From NCBI GenBank assembly GCA_965214495.1, contig OZ243958.1:2728001-2792000 (forward strand): a DNA stretch of 64,000 nt, given 5' to 3'. The notes under the pieces are model-generated. The model did no database searches and was not told where the DNA came from. It saw only the letters and a program-made list of their open reading frames with translations. The translations under genes were made by a program, and so were the position numbers. Position 1 is the first letter of the stretch. Each line of letters opens with the position of its first letter. Source of the stretch: JANQOH01 sp965214495. GTDB taxonomy: Bacteria; Pseudomonadota; Alphaproteobacteria; UBA7887. Positions 36,138 through 45,716 of the stretch are shown one piece after another.

Positions 36138-36379
36138 CGCACGTGGGCGAGAGAAGGGAACACGATGCGGCGCCTCTGCCGCCGGCGTGGCGCGCGCCCG
36201 ACGGTGCGCCTGTCGCGTGTGTCGAGAAAATCAAGGTCCTCAACGAGAACATTCTGGAAATTCGTCAGATGTGCCAGGACGCGTTGGAAGACGCGGTGCT
36301 GATGGGGTGCGACGAACAACAGATTCGCGCGGTTCTGCTCGACATGGTGCGCTCGCTCGAGGAGCCGTTCAGGGATTGA
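36134..36379 (+). CDS. Small uncharacterised helical protein
   Basis: About 81 residues starting at GTG 36134 within the mlaD stop. The second half (CVEKIKVLNENILEIRQMCQDALEDAVLMGCDEQQIR) is an acidic amphipathic helix pair with two Cys. No signal peptide or membrane helix. I do not recognise a named family. Coupling on both sides (GTGA with mlaD, TTGA with DUF2155) argues that it is a real member of the operon. Confidence 0.7.
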   Translation: MTHVGERREHDAAPLPPAWRAPDGAPVACVEKIKVLNENILEIRQMCQDALEDAVLMGCDEQQIRAVLLDMVRSLEEPFRD

Positions 36380-36840
36380 CGAGGCGCGTTTCGCGGCTGT
36401 GTCGGCGTCGCCGGTCGGTCGGTCTGGCGTGCGCGGCGTGGATTGCGGTCGCTCCGGCTGCCGGCCAGGAAGACCCGTTCGCGGACCTCTGGATCGAAAC
36501 CGGCGTGGCCCGCGTCGAGGCGCTCGACAAGGTCACCGGGCGGGTTTCGGTGATCGAACTGCCGCTCGACGAGCCGACCCGCTTCGGGACGCTCAACGTT
36601 CGGGTTCGCGCCTGTTACAGACGCCCGCCCGAACTGCCGCCCGACGCCGCGGCCTTCCTCGAAATCGACGAGCAGCGACTGGCCGACAGGCCGGGCACGC
36701 CGTTGTTCCGGGGGTGGATGTTCGCTTCCAGCCCCGGACTGTCGGCGCTCGAACACCCGGTCTATGACGTCATCGTCCTCGACTGTTTGGCGATGAGCGA
36801 CAACCAGTCCGACGGCGGCGCGGAGGCCGGCAGCGAGTAG
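36376..36840 (+). CDS. DUF2155 secreted protein
   Basis: 154 residues from TTG 36376, which overlaps the preceding stop (TTGA). The N-terminus is a signal peptide (LCRRRRSVGLACAAWIAVA, then PAAGQ). The mature part has RVEALDKVTGRVSVIELPLDEPTRFGTL and VRACYRRPP, typical of DUF2155, an alphaproteobacterial periplasmic family without known reaction. It commonly sits with NDUFA12 and aat genes. Its last 79 nt overlap the 3' end of aat on the other strand. Confidence 0.88.
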   Translation: MTRRVSRLCRRRRSVGLACAAWIAVAPAAGQEDPFADLWIETGVARVEALDKVTGRVSVIELPLDEPTRFGTLNVRVRACYRRPPELPPDAAAFLEIDEQRLADRPGTPLFRGWMFASSPGLSALEHPVYDVIVLDCLAMSDNQSDGGAEAGSE

Positions 36841-37442
36841 AAGTCCGCGTCAGCGTGCAGCGCGCGTTCCAGCCGTCGCAGGTAGTCGGCGCGCGGCACT
36901 TCGATCGCCCCGAAGCGCGCCAGGTGATCGGCAGGAAACTGGGCGTCGAGCAACAGAAAGCCGCCCGCCGCCAGGCGCGCCGCCAGATGCGTCAACGCCA
37001 CTTTGCTCGCGTCGCGGACGCGGCTGAACATGCTCTCGCCGAAGAAGGCGCCGCCGATGGCGACCCCGTAGAGGCCGCCTGCAAGGGTTCCGCCGCGCCA
37101 GAACTCGACCGAGTGGGCGTATCCGAGGCGAAAGAGGTCGCCGTACAGCTGCTCGATGGTGCGGCTGATCCACGTCTCTCCCCCTCCGCGGCGGGGCGCA
37201 GCGCAGGCACGCACCACACCCGCGAAATCGCCGTCGACGCGGATGGTGAAACCGCCGCGGCGTACAGTTCTGGCGAGCGAGCGCGAAACGTGAAAACGCT
37301 CCAGCGGCAGCACCGCGCGCACTTCGGGATCGACCCAATAGATCGTCGGGTCGCCGCGGTATTCGGCCATGGGAAACAGGCCCCATCGGTAGGCGCGCAA
37401 CAGCGTTTCCGCCGTAATGCGCACCGGCCGGCGCTGTTGCAT
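36762..37442 (-). CDS. aat: Leucyl/phenylalanyl-tRNA-protein transferase
   Basis: 226 residues, normal length. GLFPMAEYRGDPTIYWVDPE near the N-terminus and SVEFWRGGTLAGGLYGVAIGGAFFGESMFS in the GNAT-like core are diagnostic. It adds Leu or Phe to N-terminal Lys/Arg of proteins, marking them for ClpAP. ATG 37442 (MQQRRPVRITAETLL) is chosen; an earlier in-frame start would add a basic stretch not found in the family. It converges with DUF2155, overlapping by 79 nt. Confidence 0.95.
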   Translation of the reverse strand: MQQRRPVRITAETLLRAYRWGLFPMAEYRGDPTIYWVDPEVRAVLPLERFHVSRSLARTVRRGGFTIRVDGDFAGVVRACAAPRRGGGETWISRTIEQLYGDLFRLGYAHSVEFWRGGTLAGGLYGVAIGGAFFGESMFSRVRDASKVALTHLAARLAAGGFLLLDAQFPADHLARFGAIEVPRADYLRRLERALHADADFYSLPASAPPSDWLSLIAKQSRTMTS

Positions 37443-37543
37443 CGGCCCTCCTTCCCGAAACGCGATTCGCCGCCCGCGAATTGGTCGCCCCCGTGACGAT
37501 ACGGTACGATACGACGACGGCAAGCCGGACCGGGAGGAAACGC

Positions 37544-38320
37544 ATGATCGGGCAGCGCATTGTGGTCGTCACCGGCGGTGCGAGCGGTATCGGCCGCGCG
37601 TGCGCCGCGCGGTTCGCGCGCGCGGGCGATTCCGTGGTTGTCGCCGATATCGACAGCGCTGCTGCAGAGCGGGTCGCCGGCGAAATCGCGGAGTCGGGCG
37701 GCGCCGCGCGCCATGTCGCGCTCGACGTTGCCGAGGCGAGCGCGGTCGAAGCCCTGGCGCACGACCTCGGGCCGGTCGATACTCTCGTCAACTCGGCGGG
37801 CGTGCTCCAGAACGCAACCCGCCTCGCCACGATGGACCTGGACGAATACGACCGGATCTGGGCGGTCAACTATCGCGGGACGTATCTCTGTTGCCGCGCG
37901 TTCGGACTGGCGATGCAGTCCGCCGGGCGGGGCGCGATCGTGAACGTGTCTTCGACCTCGGCGGCACGCGCGTTTCCCCTTCACGCCTACGGGCCGGGCA
38001 AGGCAGCGATCGACCGCTTGACCGCGATCCTGGCCGCCGATCTCGGGCCGGACGGCGTGCGCGTCAACGCGGTCATGCCGGGCTATGTGCGTTCGGCGCA
38101 GATGCAGGCGCGCATCGACGCGGGCTTGCGCGACCCTGCCATGATGGAGGCGCAAAGCGCATTCGGCCGCATGGTGGAACCCGCAGAGATCGCCGAAGGG
38201 GTTTATTTCCTGTGCTCCGATGCGGCGCGCGCGATCACCGGGATCGTCCTGCCGATCGACGCCGGCTGGCTCGCCCGGGTCACCTATGTCCAGCATCCCG
38301 GATGGGCGCCCGAACCGTGA
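37544..38320 (+). CDS. Short-chain dehydrogenase/reductase
   Basis: 258 residues of the classical SDR family: TGGASGIG cofactor motif (about 10-17), NSAG, catalytic Ser in VNVSSTSA, and YGPGK (YxxxK). The C-terminus ends GIVLPIDAGW plus a short tail, as in many 3-oxoacyl reductase-like members. The ATG follows GGGAGGAAA 5-6 nt upstream. It is transcribed divergently from aat and is followed 7 nt later by prmA. The substrate cannot be told from sequence. Confidence 0.92.
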   Translation: MIGQRIVVVTGGASGIGRACAARFARAGDSVVVADIDSAAAERVAGEIAESGGAARHVALDVAEASAVEALAHDLGPVDTLVNSAGVLQNATRLATMDLDEYDRIWAVNYRGTYLCCRAFGLAMQSAGRGAIVNVSSTSAARAFPLHAYGPGKAAIDRLTAILAADLGPDGVRVNAVMPGYVRSAQMQARIDAGLRDPAMMEAQSAFGRMVEPAEIAEGVYFLCSDAARAITGIVLPIDAGWLARVTYVQHPGWAPEP

Positions 38321-38327
38321 CGCGGCG

Positions 38328-39242
38328 ATGCGTGCGTGGACCGCGACCGTTCGGGTGTCGCACCGGCACTTACGCGCTATCGAGGCGGCTTTCGCTCGCG
38401 CCGACTCGCTTTCCGTCCGGTACGCGCCAGACGGTTCGTGCCATATCCAGGCGACGTTCGGCCCGGATCTGACGCGGGCGGGCATCGAGTCGGCGGTCGC
38501 GCTTGCCGCGGCGGCGTCGGGGATCGCCGCGCCGGTCGTCGAATATGCTGCGCTTCCCGAACGCGATTGGGTCGCCGATGGGCTGGCGGCGCTCGTTCCC
38601 GTGCGTGCCGGCCGTTTCCGCCTGCGCGGTGCGCATCACGCGCCGGGGCCGTCGATCCACGAACTGCTCATCGACGCAGGCCCGGCGTTCGGCACCGGTC
38701 ATCACGAAACCACCCGTGGTTGTCTGCTGGCGCTCGACGCCCTGGCGCGGCGTCGTTCGTTCGTGCGCCCGCTCGATATGGGATGCGGCAGCGGTGTGCT
38801 GGCGATGGCCATGGCGCGCCTGTGGCGCCGGCGTGTGCTGGCGGTGGACAACGACCCGACGGCTGTCGCCGTGGCGCGGGAGAACGCCAGGCGAAACCGC
38901 CTCGCTCCTCTTGTCGAATGTCGCGTCGGCGCCGGCTTCGCCGGCTTCGGCGGCGGCGCGCGATACGATCTCGTCGCGGCGAACATCCTTGCCGGACCGC
39001 TGGTCGTCATGGCGCCCGCACTGGCCGCGCGGCTTGTGCCGGGCGGTGTCGCCATCCTGTCGGGAATACTGCGCGGGCAGGCGGAATTCGTGCTCGCCGC
39101 GTGCCGCCGCAACGGTCTGATCCTGCGACGGCGCCGGGATTCGAGCGAGTGGTCGACTCTCTGCCTGTTCAAGCCGCGCTGGCTGGGGGACCTGGATTCG
39201 AACCAGGACTGTTCGGGTCAGAGCCGAAAGTTCTACCGTTAA
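38328..39242 (+). CDS. prmA: Ribosomal protein L11 methyltransferase, running into a tRNA gene
   Basis: 304 residues as read. The family features are present: GPAFGTGHHETTRGCL, SAM motif LDMGCGSGVLAMAMA and the VAANILAGPL motif. PrmA trimethylates L11 in the cytosol. The PrmA-like sequence ends at about SSEWSTLCLFKPRW; the last 20 codons are the antisense of the tRNA-Gln gene, and the stop lies inside it, so the natural 3' end is probably lost. ATG 38328 is 7 nt after the SDR stop, without a clear ribosome site. Confidence 0.9.
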   Translation: MRAWTATVRVSHRHLRAIEAAFARADSLSVRYAPDGSCHIQATFGPDLTRAGIESAVALAAAASGIAAPVVEYAALPERDWVADGLAALVPVRAGRFRLRGAHHAPGPSIHELLIDAGPAFGTGHHETTRGCLLALDALARRRSFVRPLDMGCGSGVLAMAMARLWRRRVLAVDNDPTAVAVARENARRNRLAPLVECRVGAGFAGFGGGARYDLVAANILAGPLVVMAPALAARLVPGGVAILSGILRGQAEFVLAACRRNGLILRRRRDSSEWSTLCLFKPRWLGDLDSNQDCSGQSRKFYR

Positions 39243-39253
39243 ACTATCCCCCA
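39180..39253 (-). tRNA. tRNA-Gln (anticodon CTG)
   Basis: On the minus strand a 74-nt cloverleaf with encoded CCA. The acceptor TGGGGGA pairs with TCCCCCA, the anticodon stem TTCGG/CCGAA encloses loop CTCTGAC (anticodon CTG, reads CAG), and the T arm has GGTTCGAATCC. The discriminator base is G. It overlaps the 3' end of prmA on the opposite strand by 63 nt. Confidence 0.95.
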
Positions 39254-39345
39254 CTGCGTCGAGCGCGAAAGAAAGCTAGGAAGGCGGAAAGTTCAAGTCA
39301 AGAACGAGGCCGATCAAGTCCCGACCGGCCTGCCCCGGCGCGCGA

Positions 39346-40512
39346 TCAGTACGATCGCGGCAGGTCCAGCGCGCGTTCGGCGATGTGGCTGAGGATTAGC
39401 TGTTCGGAAACCGGCGCCAGGCGGGCGATCCAGATTTCGCGCATGTAACGCTCGACATCGAATTCGGCCGCGTAGCCGAACCCGCCATGGGTGAACACCG
39501 CGCGTTCGCAGGCGCGATAGCCCGCGCGCGCGCCGAGGAGCTTGGCAGCATTGGCCTCGACCCCGCACGGTTCGCCGGCGTCGTAACGTCGCGCCGCGTC
39601 GAACACCATCAGTTCGGCCGCCGCGAGCTCCGCCCAGCTCTCGGCGAGCGGATGCTGGATCGCCTGATTCTGCCCGATCGGGCGCGAGAACACCACCCGC
39701 TCGCGCGCATAACGCGCCGCACGGTCGAGCGCGAGTCGGCCGATGCCGACGCCCTCCGCGCCGACCAGAATGCGCTCCGGGTTGAGGCCGTGCAGCAGGT
39801 AGCGAAAACCCTTGCCTTCCTCGCCGATCCGGTCTTCCGCCGGCACCCGCAGGCCGTCGATGAACAATTCGTTCGAATCGACCGCATGGCGGCCCATCTT
39901 GTCGATCTCGCGCACTTCGACCGCGCCGCGATCGAGATCGGTGTAGAACAGGCTCAGGCCGTCGATCGGCCTGTCGCATTCTTTCAGCGGCGTGGTGCGC
40001 GCGAGGATCATCATCTTGTCGGCGACCTGCGCGGTCGAAGTCCAAACCTTGCGCCCGTCGATGACGTAGCCATTGCCGGACGGCCGCGCGCGGGTTCGGA
40101 TCCGGGCCGTGTCGAGCCCGGCATTCGGCTCGGTCACCGCGAAGCACGCTTTCTCGCGGCCCTCGACAAGCGGCGGCAGAAAGCGCCGTCGTTGCTCCGC
40201 ACTGCCGAAAACGGCGATCGGCAGCGGGCCGAAAATGTTCATGTGCACGGCCGAGCAGCCGCTCATCGCCGCCCCGGAGTTGGCGATGGTTCGCATCATC
40301 AGCGCGGCTTCGGTCACACCGAGACCGGCGCCGCCGACCTCTTCCGGCATGGCGATGCCGAGCCATCCGGCGCCCGCGACCGCGGCGTGGAACTCATGCG
40401 GAAAGCCGCCGCTCTTCTCCCGTTCGCGCCACCACGCGGCATCGAAATCGTCGCAGACGCGCGCCACCGCCGCGACGATGCGCTCCTGTTCGGGGGTCAG
40501 GGACAGACTCAC
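39346..40512 (-). CDS. Acyl-CoA dehydrogenase family protein
   Basis: 388 residues with the normal three-part fold. FAD/substrate segments CFAVTEPNAGLDTARI and the KVWTSTAQVADKMMILART stretch are seen, and the C-terminal THGGFGYAAEFDVERYMREIWI holds the usual loop with a Glu. It probably oxidises an acyl-CoA to the 2-enoyl form, passing electrons to ETF. It lies 31 nt after msrB on the same strand. The acyl substrate is unknown. Confidence 0.92.
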   Translation of the reverse strand: MSLSLTPEQERIVAAVARVCDDFDAAWWREREKSGGFPHEFHAAVAGAGWLGIAMPEEVGGAGLGVTEAALMMRTIANSGAAMSGCSAVHMNIFGPLPIAVFGSAEQRRRFLPPLVEGREKACFAVTEPNAGLDTARIRTRARPSGNGYVIDGRKVWTSTAQVADKMMILARTTPLKECDRPIDGLSLFYTDLDRGAVEVREIDKMGRHAVDSNELFIDGLRVPAEDRIGEEGKGFRYLLHGLNPERILVGAEGVGIGRLALDRAARYARERVVFSRPIGQNQAIQHPLAESWAELAAAELMVFDAARRYDAGEPCGVEANAAKLLGARAGYRACERAVFTHGGFGYAAEFDVERYMREIWIARLAPVSEQLILSHIAERALDLPRSY

Positions 40513-40543
40513 CGACGACTCCCCTCGCCTCCGCGGCCGGGGG

Positions 40544-40951
40544 TCAGGATTCCGGCCTGTGCTTCAACGAGGCGGAGTTGAGGCAATAACGCAGCCCGGT
40601 GGGCGCCGGCCCGTCGTCGAATACGTGGCCGAGATGGGCGTCGCAGCGGGCGCACAGCACTTCGGTCCGGATCATGCCCCAGGACATATCGCGTGCGGTC
40701 TCGACCGCGTCGTCTTCGACGGGGCGGGTGAAGCTCGGCCAGCCGGTTCCGGAATCGAACTTGTCGCCGGAGGCGAACAGCGGTGCGCCGCAGCACACGC
40801 ATTCGTAAACGCCGGGAGCCTTGGTGTTCCAATAGGCGCCGGTGAACGCGCGTTCGGTGCCGCGCCGCCGCGCGACCTCGTATTGCTCCGGGGTCAATCG
40901 ACGGCGCCATTCGGCGTCGCTCTTGACGATCTTGTCGGCAATGTCTGTCAT
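40544..40951 (-). CDS. msrB: Peptide-methionine (R)-S-oxide reductase
   Basis: About 135 residues. Four zinc cysteines in CVCCGAPLF and CARCDAHLGHVFDDGP, the FDSGTGWPSF motif and the catalytic Cys in RYCLNSASL are present. It repairs R-methionine sulfoxide using thioredoxin. ATG 40951 (MTDIADKIVKSDAEW) is chosen; two ATGs 6 and 9 nt upstream are possible. No export signal, so cytosolic. Confidence 0.96.
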   Translation of the reverse strand: MTDIADKIVKSDAEWRRRLTPEQYEVARRRGTERAFTGAYWNTKAPGVYECVCCGAPLFASGDKFDSGTGWPSFTRPVEDDAVETARDMSWGMIRTEVLCARCDAHLGHVFDDGPAPTGLRYCLNSASLKHRPES

Positions 40952-41105
40952 CGCCATCATCGGATATCGGCCGGCGCAGGAGAAATCAAGGCCTTGAGCG
41001 CCGCGCCGGCCACGGTCGTCTCGCGACTCGACGCCAGAAGCACGGCTCAACCCTTCCGACGGCCCGCATGGCGGGCTCGCGGCGCTTTTCTTGCAACCTC
41101 GCCCC

Positions 41106-42122
41106 TCACACGTGTGCGTCGTACCAGGCAATCATTTCCTTGGGCTTCCGGCTGAAATAGCGATAGCCCTCGTAGCGCACCGGCGTTCCCTCGATCCACA
41201 GCAGCTTCTTGTCCGGATTCGGCAGCCGGTCGTGAATGCCCTGCGCATCCGACGGCTTGGTGGTCGCGTCGTCCTTCACTTGCACGACCATGGTCGGGCA
41301 TCTGACCGCGTGGGCGCGGGCGATGGCGTTGGAGTCCGTGTGGCGGAAGCCGGAATAGTAGGAGTAGCGTTCGTTGAAGCGCTCGTAAGCATTCTCCACG
41401 CCCTGATCGATCAGGGCACGCTCGATGAACGGTGCGGCCGACAGCGGCTGCAGCGCGATCATGCAGGTCACGTGGTCGAACGCCTCGGGATGCTTCTCCA
41501 TGGCAATGAAGGTCGCGTTGCAGCCCATGCACAGGCTGTGCAGCGCCACCTTCATGTCGGCCGTGTCGGGGCGCGACTTGGCGTAGCGCACCGAGCCGAT
41601 CACGTCGCGCCATTCGATGGCGCCGACGCCGGTGATGTCGCCCGCACCGTTCGCCGACTGGCCGTGGCCGCGCAAATCGTAGGCAAGCACGTTGTAGCCC
41701 GCATCGTGCAACGCCTTGTAGGCTTCGATGAAGTTCACCTCGAAGCCGCCCTGCCGGTCCCACGGCGGCAGGTGGCCGGGATAGCCGTAACGGTTGGCGC
41801 CGATGAAGTGGTTGCAGATGACCAGTTTGTCGGCGCCCGCCGCCGGAATGAACCAGCCATCCAACATCACCCCGTCCATGGCGGGAAAGAACACGTCTTC
41901 GTAGTCCAGCCCGTAGTCCGACGGTCGGCGCAAGATCGGCGTACGGAAGGAATAGCTGACACTCTTGGCGATCCGATCGATCAGCGCGTCTTCCTGTCGC
42001 TTGTCCGTGGTCCCTTCCCCCGTCGGGGTACTCTCGCCGGCGTCCGCCATGCGAAGAGGTGCGACGGTCGCGGCAGTGGCCACCGCGCCGAGTTTGAGGA
42101 GTTCGCGTCTCGTCTGGTTCAT
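41106..42122 (-). CDS. Tat-exported alpha/beta hydrolase
   Basis: 338 residues. The N-terminus TRRELLKLGAVATAATVAP is a twin-arginine signal. The hydrolase fold has DLRGHGQS and a nucleophile elbow LHSLCMGCN, where Cys takes the place usual for Ser, as in dienelactone hydrolases. ATG 42122 has GGAGAAA 5 nt upstream. It is divergent from a TetR regulator; a palindrome overlaps its likely promoter. The substrate is unknown. Confidence 0.85.
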   Translation of the reverse strand: MNQTRRELLKLGAVATAATVAPLRMADAGESTPTGEGTTDKRQEDALIDRIAKSVSYSFRTPILRRPSDYGLDYEDVFFPAMDGVMLDGWFIPAAGADKLVICNHFIGANRYGYPGHLPPWDRQGGFEVNFIEAYKALHDAGYNVLAYDLRGHGQSANGAGDITGVGAIEWRDVIGSVRYAKSRPDTADMKVALHSLCMGCNATFIAMEKHPEAFDHVTCMIALQPLSAAPFIERALIDQGVENAYERFNERYSYYSGFRHTDSNAIARAHAVRCPTMVVQVKDDATTKPSDAQGIHDRLPNPDKKLLWIEGTPVRYEGYRYFSRKPKEMIAWYDAHV

Positions 42123-42183
42123 CGGTGTTTCTCCGTTCTCCGATCGAGCCGGCTGCACACTCATGCGGCTCTTGGGCGTCCGC

Positions 42184-42210
42184 ATATTACAAATGGACAA
42201 TATATGTCAA
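42184..42210 (-). promoter_or_regulatory. Hydrolase promoter overlapped by a palindromic operator candidate
   Basis: On the minus strand TTGACA (42205-42210) and TAATAT (42184-42189) are 15 nt apart, 62 nt before the hydrolase ATG. The palindrome GACAATATATGTC (42196-42208) overlaps the -35. Its place between the hydrolase and tetR genes makes it the leading candidate site for the TetR protein. Confidence 0.55.
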
Positions 42211-42353
42211 CAGGTCAAATTGCGAGCGCGTCGATCCGCGATCCGACGGCGGGGCGCGGTGTTCGACAGAGGCCGCAGGCGTGCGACAATCCGTGCGAGG
42301 TACTTCTCACGAGCCGGTCTTGAGACGGGCTTTCATCAGGATCGAAAGGCGAG

Positions 42354-42998
42354 ATGACCGAGACGGAACGGAAAATCGTCGAAGCGGCGATTCACACTTT
42401 CGTGCGTTACGGTGCGCGCAAGACGGCGATGGCCGATATCGCGTCGGAGGCAGGCGTATCGCGCCAGACGCTTTACGCCACCTTCGGCGGCAAGGACGAA
42501 CTGATCGTCGCCTCCATCCGCTTCATCACGGACAGGAATCTACAGGCGGTCAGGGATCGTCTCGAGGGGTGCGATTCGCTGTCGGCGCAACTCGATGCCT
42601 ATTTCGGGGGGACAGTAGTCAAATCCTTCGAACTGCTACAGACATCGGGCGATGCGGAGGATCTGGTCAGCGGTCACAACGAGGCCGGACGCGGGGAGAT
42701 CGAGCGCTCCCACGAAAAGCATCAGGCGTTGGTTGCCGAGTTGCTGGCGCCCTACTCGGGCGCGCTTGCGGACACCGGCCAAACTCTCGACACGCTGACG
42801 AATTTCATCGTAACGGTCGTGATGGGCCTGAAATATTCGGCAAAGAGCCGCGGCGATCTCGATGCCCTTCTGGCCGCCTTGAAAACACTGGTCCTGACGC
42901 TCCTGGGGGCCGCGGTGCGGGAGCCGACTCGGCCATCCGACTCCGGCGGTCACGGCGTAAACCCTCCACTTGTCCCCGAAACGCCATCGTCCCGCTGA
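42354..42998 (+). CDS. TetR/AcrR family transcriptional regulator
   Basis: 214 residues. The N-terminal helix-turn-helix is typical (IVEAAIHTFVRYGARKTAMADIA, then GVSRQTLYATFGGKDEL). The C-terminal ligand domain is divergent, as usual. AAAGGCG precedes the ATG. It is divergent from the exported hydrolase, with a palindrome in the shared region, so autoregulation and control of the hydrolase are likely. The C-terminal tail of about 25 residues is low-complexity. The ligand is unknown. Confidence 0.9.
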   Translation: MTETERKIVEAAIHTFVRYGARKTAMADIASEAGVSRQTLYATFGGKDELIVASIRFITDRNLQAVRDRLEGCDSLSAQLDAYFGGTVVKSFELLQTSGDAEDLVSGHNEAGRGEIERSHEKHQALVAELLAPYSGALADTGQTLDTLTNFIVTVVMGLKYSAKSRGDLDALLAALKTLVLTLLGAAVREPTRPSDSGGHGVNPPLVPETPSSR

Positions 42999-43117
42999 TG
43001 AGCGAAGTCCGCGCGCCGGCCGCTATCGGCATGTGCAGGAGATCGGGGAAAACAGGGACGGCGCCCGCGTCCGCAACGAGGCGGGGTGGCCCCCCGACAA
43101 CGCGAAGGAGGGCCGGC

Positions 43118-43154
43118 GAAAGAGAAACGGGCCGCGCGGTGCGGCGCGGCCCGT
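43118..43154 (-). terminator. Intrinsic terminator of groES-groEL
   Basis: On the minus strand ACGGGCCGCGC pairs perfectly with GCGCGGCCCGT around a 6-nt loop (11-bp stem, 43127-43154), followed by TTCTCTTTC. It lies about 35 nt after the groEL stop. Confidence 0.88.
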
Positions 43155-43188
43155 CGGAAACCGGTCGAGATGAAGGATGCGCGACCGG

Positions 43189-44835
<1,647 letters not shown>

Positions 44836-44854
44836 GTTTCGCGTCTCCTCTCGC

Positions 44855-45172
44855 TCAGGCGGCTTTCTTCCGGTCCGACGCCTCGTCTTCGAGCACGCCC
44901 ATGATGTCGGACTCCTTCATGATGATCAGCTCTTCGCCGTCGAGCGTGACCTCCGTGCCCGACCACTTACCGAACAGGATCCGGTCGCCGACCTTCACGT
45001 CGAGCGCGATCAGATCGCCGTCGTCGTCGCGGGCGCCCGGCCCGGCGGCCAGGATCTCGCCCTGACTCGGCTTCTCCTTGGCGGTGTCGGGAATGATAAT
45101 GCCGCCGGCGGACCGTTCGTCCTCGTCCACGCGGCGGACCAGCACGCGATCGTGCAAGGGTCGAAAGTTCAT
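44855..45172 (-). CDS. groS: Co-chaperonin GroES
   Basis: 105 residues. FRPLHDRVLVRRVDEDERSAGGIIIPD is the family N-terminus and mobile loop; GKWSGTEVTLDGEELIIMKESDIMGV is the C-terminal part. ATG 45172 has GGAGACGAA upstream. It caps GroEL. The CIRCE lies about 50 nt upstream in the leader, implying HrcA repression. Confidence 0.98.
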   Translation of the reverse strand: MNFRPLHDRVLVRRVDEDERSAGGIIIPDTAKEKPSQGEILAAGPGARDDDGDLIALDVKVGDRILFGKWSGTEVTLDGEELIIMKESDIMGVLEDEASDRKKAA

Positions 45173-45218
45173 CGCGGTTCGTCTCCTTTCCGTCGTTGCC
45201 GTCGATCCTCGACCGAAT

Positions 45219-45259
45219 GCGATTGTTGGCACTCGCCGGCAGCGAGTGCCAACAATCGC
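45219..45259. promoter_or_regulatory. Extended CIRCE operator (HrcA site)
   Basis: The core TTGGCACTC, 9-nt spacer, GAGTGCCAA (45226-45252) matches CIRCE, with G/C replacing A/T at one symmetric position. Complementarity continues outward so that each arm is 16 nt (45219-45234 and 45244-45259). Confidence 0.95.
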
Positions 45260-45268
45260 CGTGCCGCC

Positions 45269-45296
45269 ATGTGGCCCGTCGTCGTCGTGCTGTCAA
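45269..45296 (-). promoter_or_regulatory. Probable groES promoter
   Basis: On the minus strand CCCTTGACA (-35 hexamer TTGACA, 45291-45296) is followed 16 nt later by CCACAT (45269-45274). The CTTGAnA start resembles heat-shock sigma-32 promoters, but the -10 is only a partial match. The transcript would start just before CIRCE. Confidence 0.5.
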
Positions 45297-45437
45297 GGGA
45301 GGTTGTGAATTTTTTGACAGCAATCGTGCCCACCTGCTGCCAGGCTATTGATTTCCTTGCTATAATTGACCGACAAGGGGTTGCAAACCGCGCCGTCCGT
45401 GTCACTGTGAATCGCGCCACGAGAACGCGAGGTCATC

Positions 45438-45716
45438 ATGGCCAAGGCACGTCCGAGACGCCGCGACGCCCCGCCTGCCGGGTATCGTCTCGCCACAGCG
45501 GAGATCCTTTACCGCATGCCCGACCACCCCCACGTGCTGCAAACCTATGTATGGCAAGGCTACGATCTGGCGCCGCGCTTTCCGGTGCTGCACGAGTTCC
45601 TACGGTTCTGGCAGCGCGAACTCGACGGCGCCCTGCATTCGGTGCGCGTCGCGTCGAAATCGCCGGCATCGAAGCATCGTCTGCGCCATGTCGACCTCTC
45701 GCTGAGTGTCCATTGA
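45438..45716 (+). CDS. usg: Usg family protein
   Basis: 92 residues matching the small Usg family: GYRLATAEILYRMPDHPHVLQTYVWQGYDLAPRFPVLHEFLRFW. Once described near trp genes, its function is not established. Ribosome site GAGG before the ATG. Its stop overlaps the TTG start of the MBL-fold gene (TTGA), so the two are coupled. Confidence 0.88.
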   Translation: MAKARPRRRDAPPAGYRLATAEILYRMPDHPHVLQTYVWQGYDLAPRFPVLHEFLRFWQRELDGALHSVRVASKSPASKHRLRHVDLSLSVH

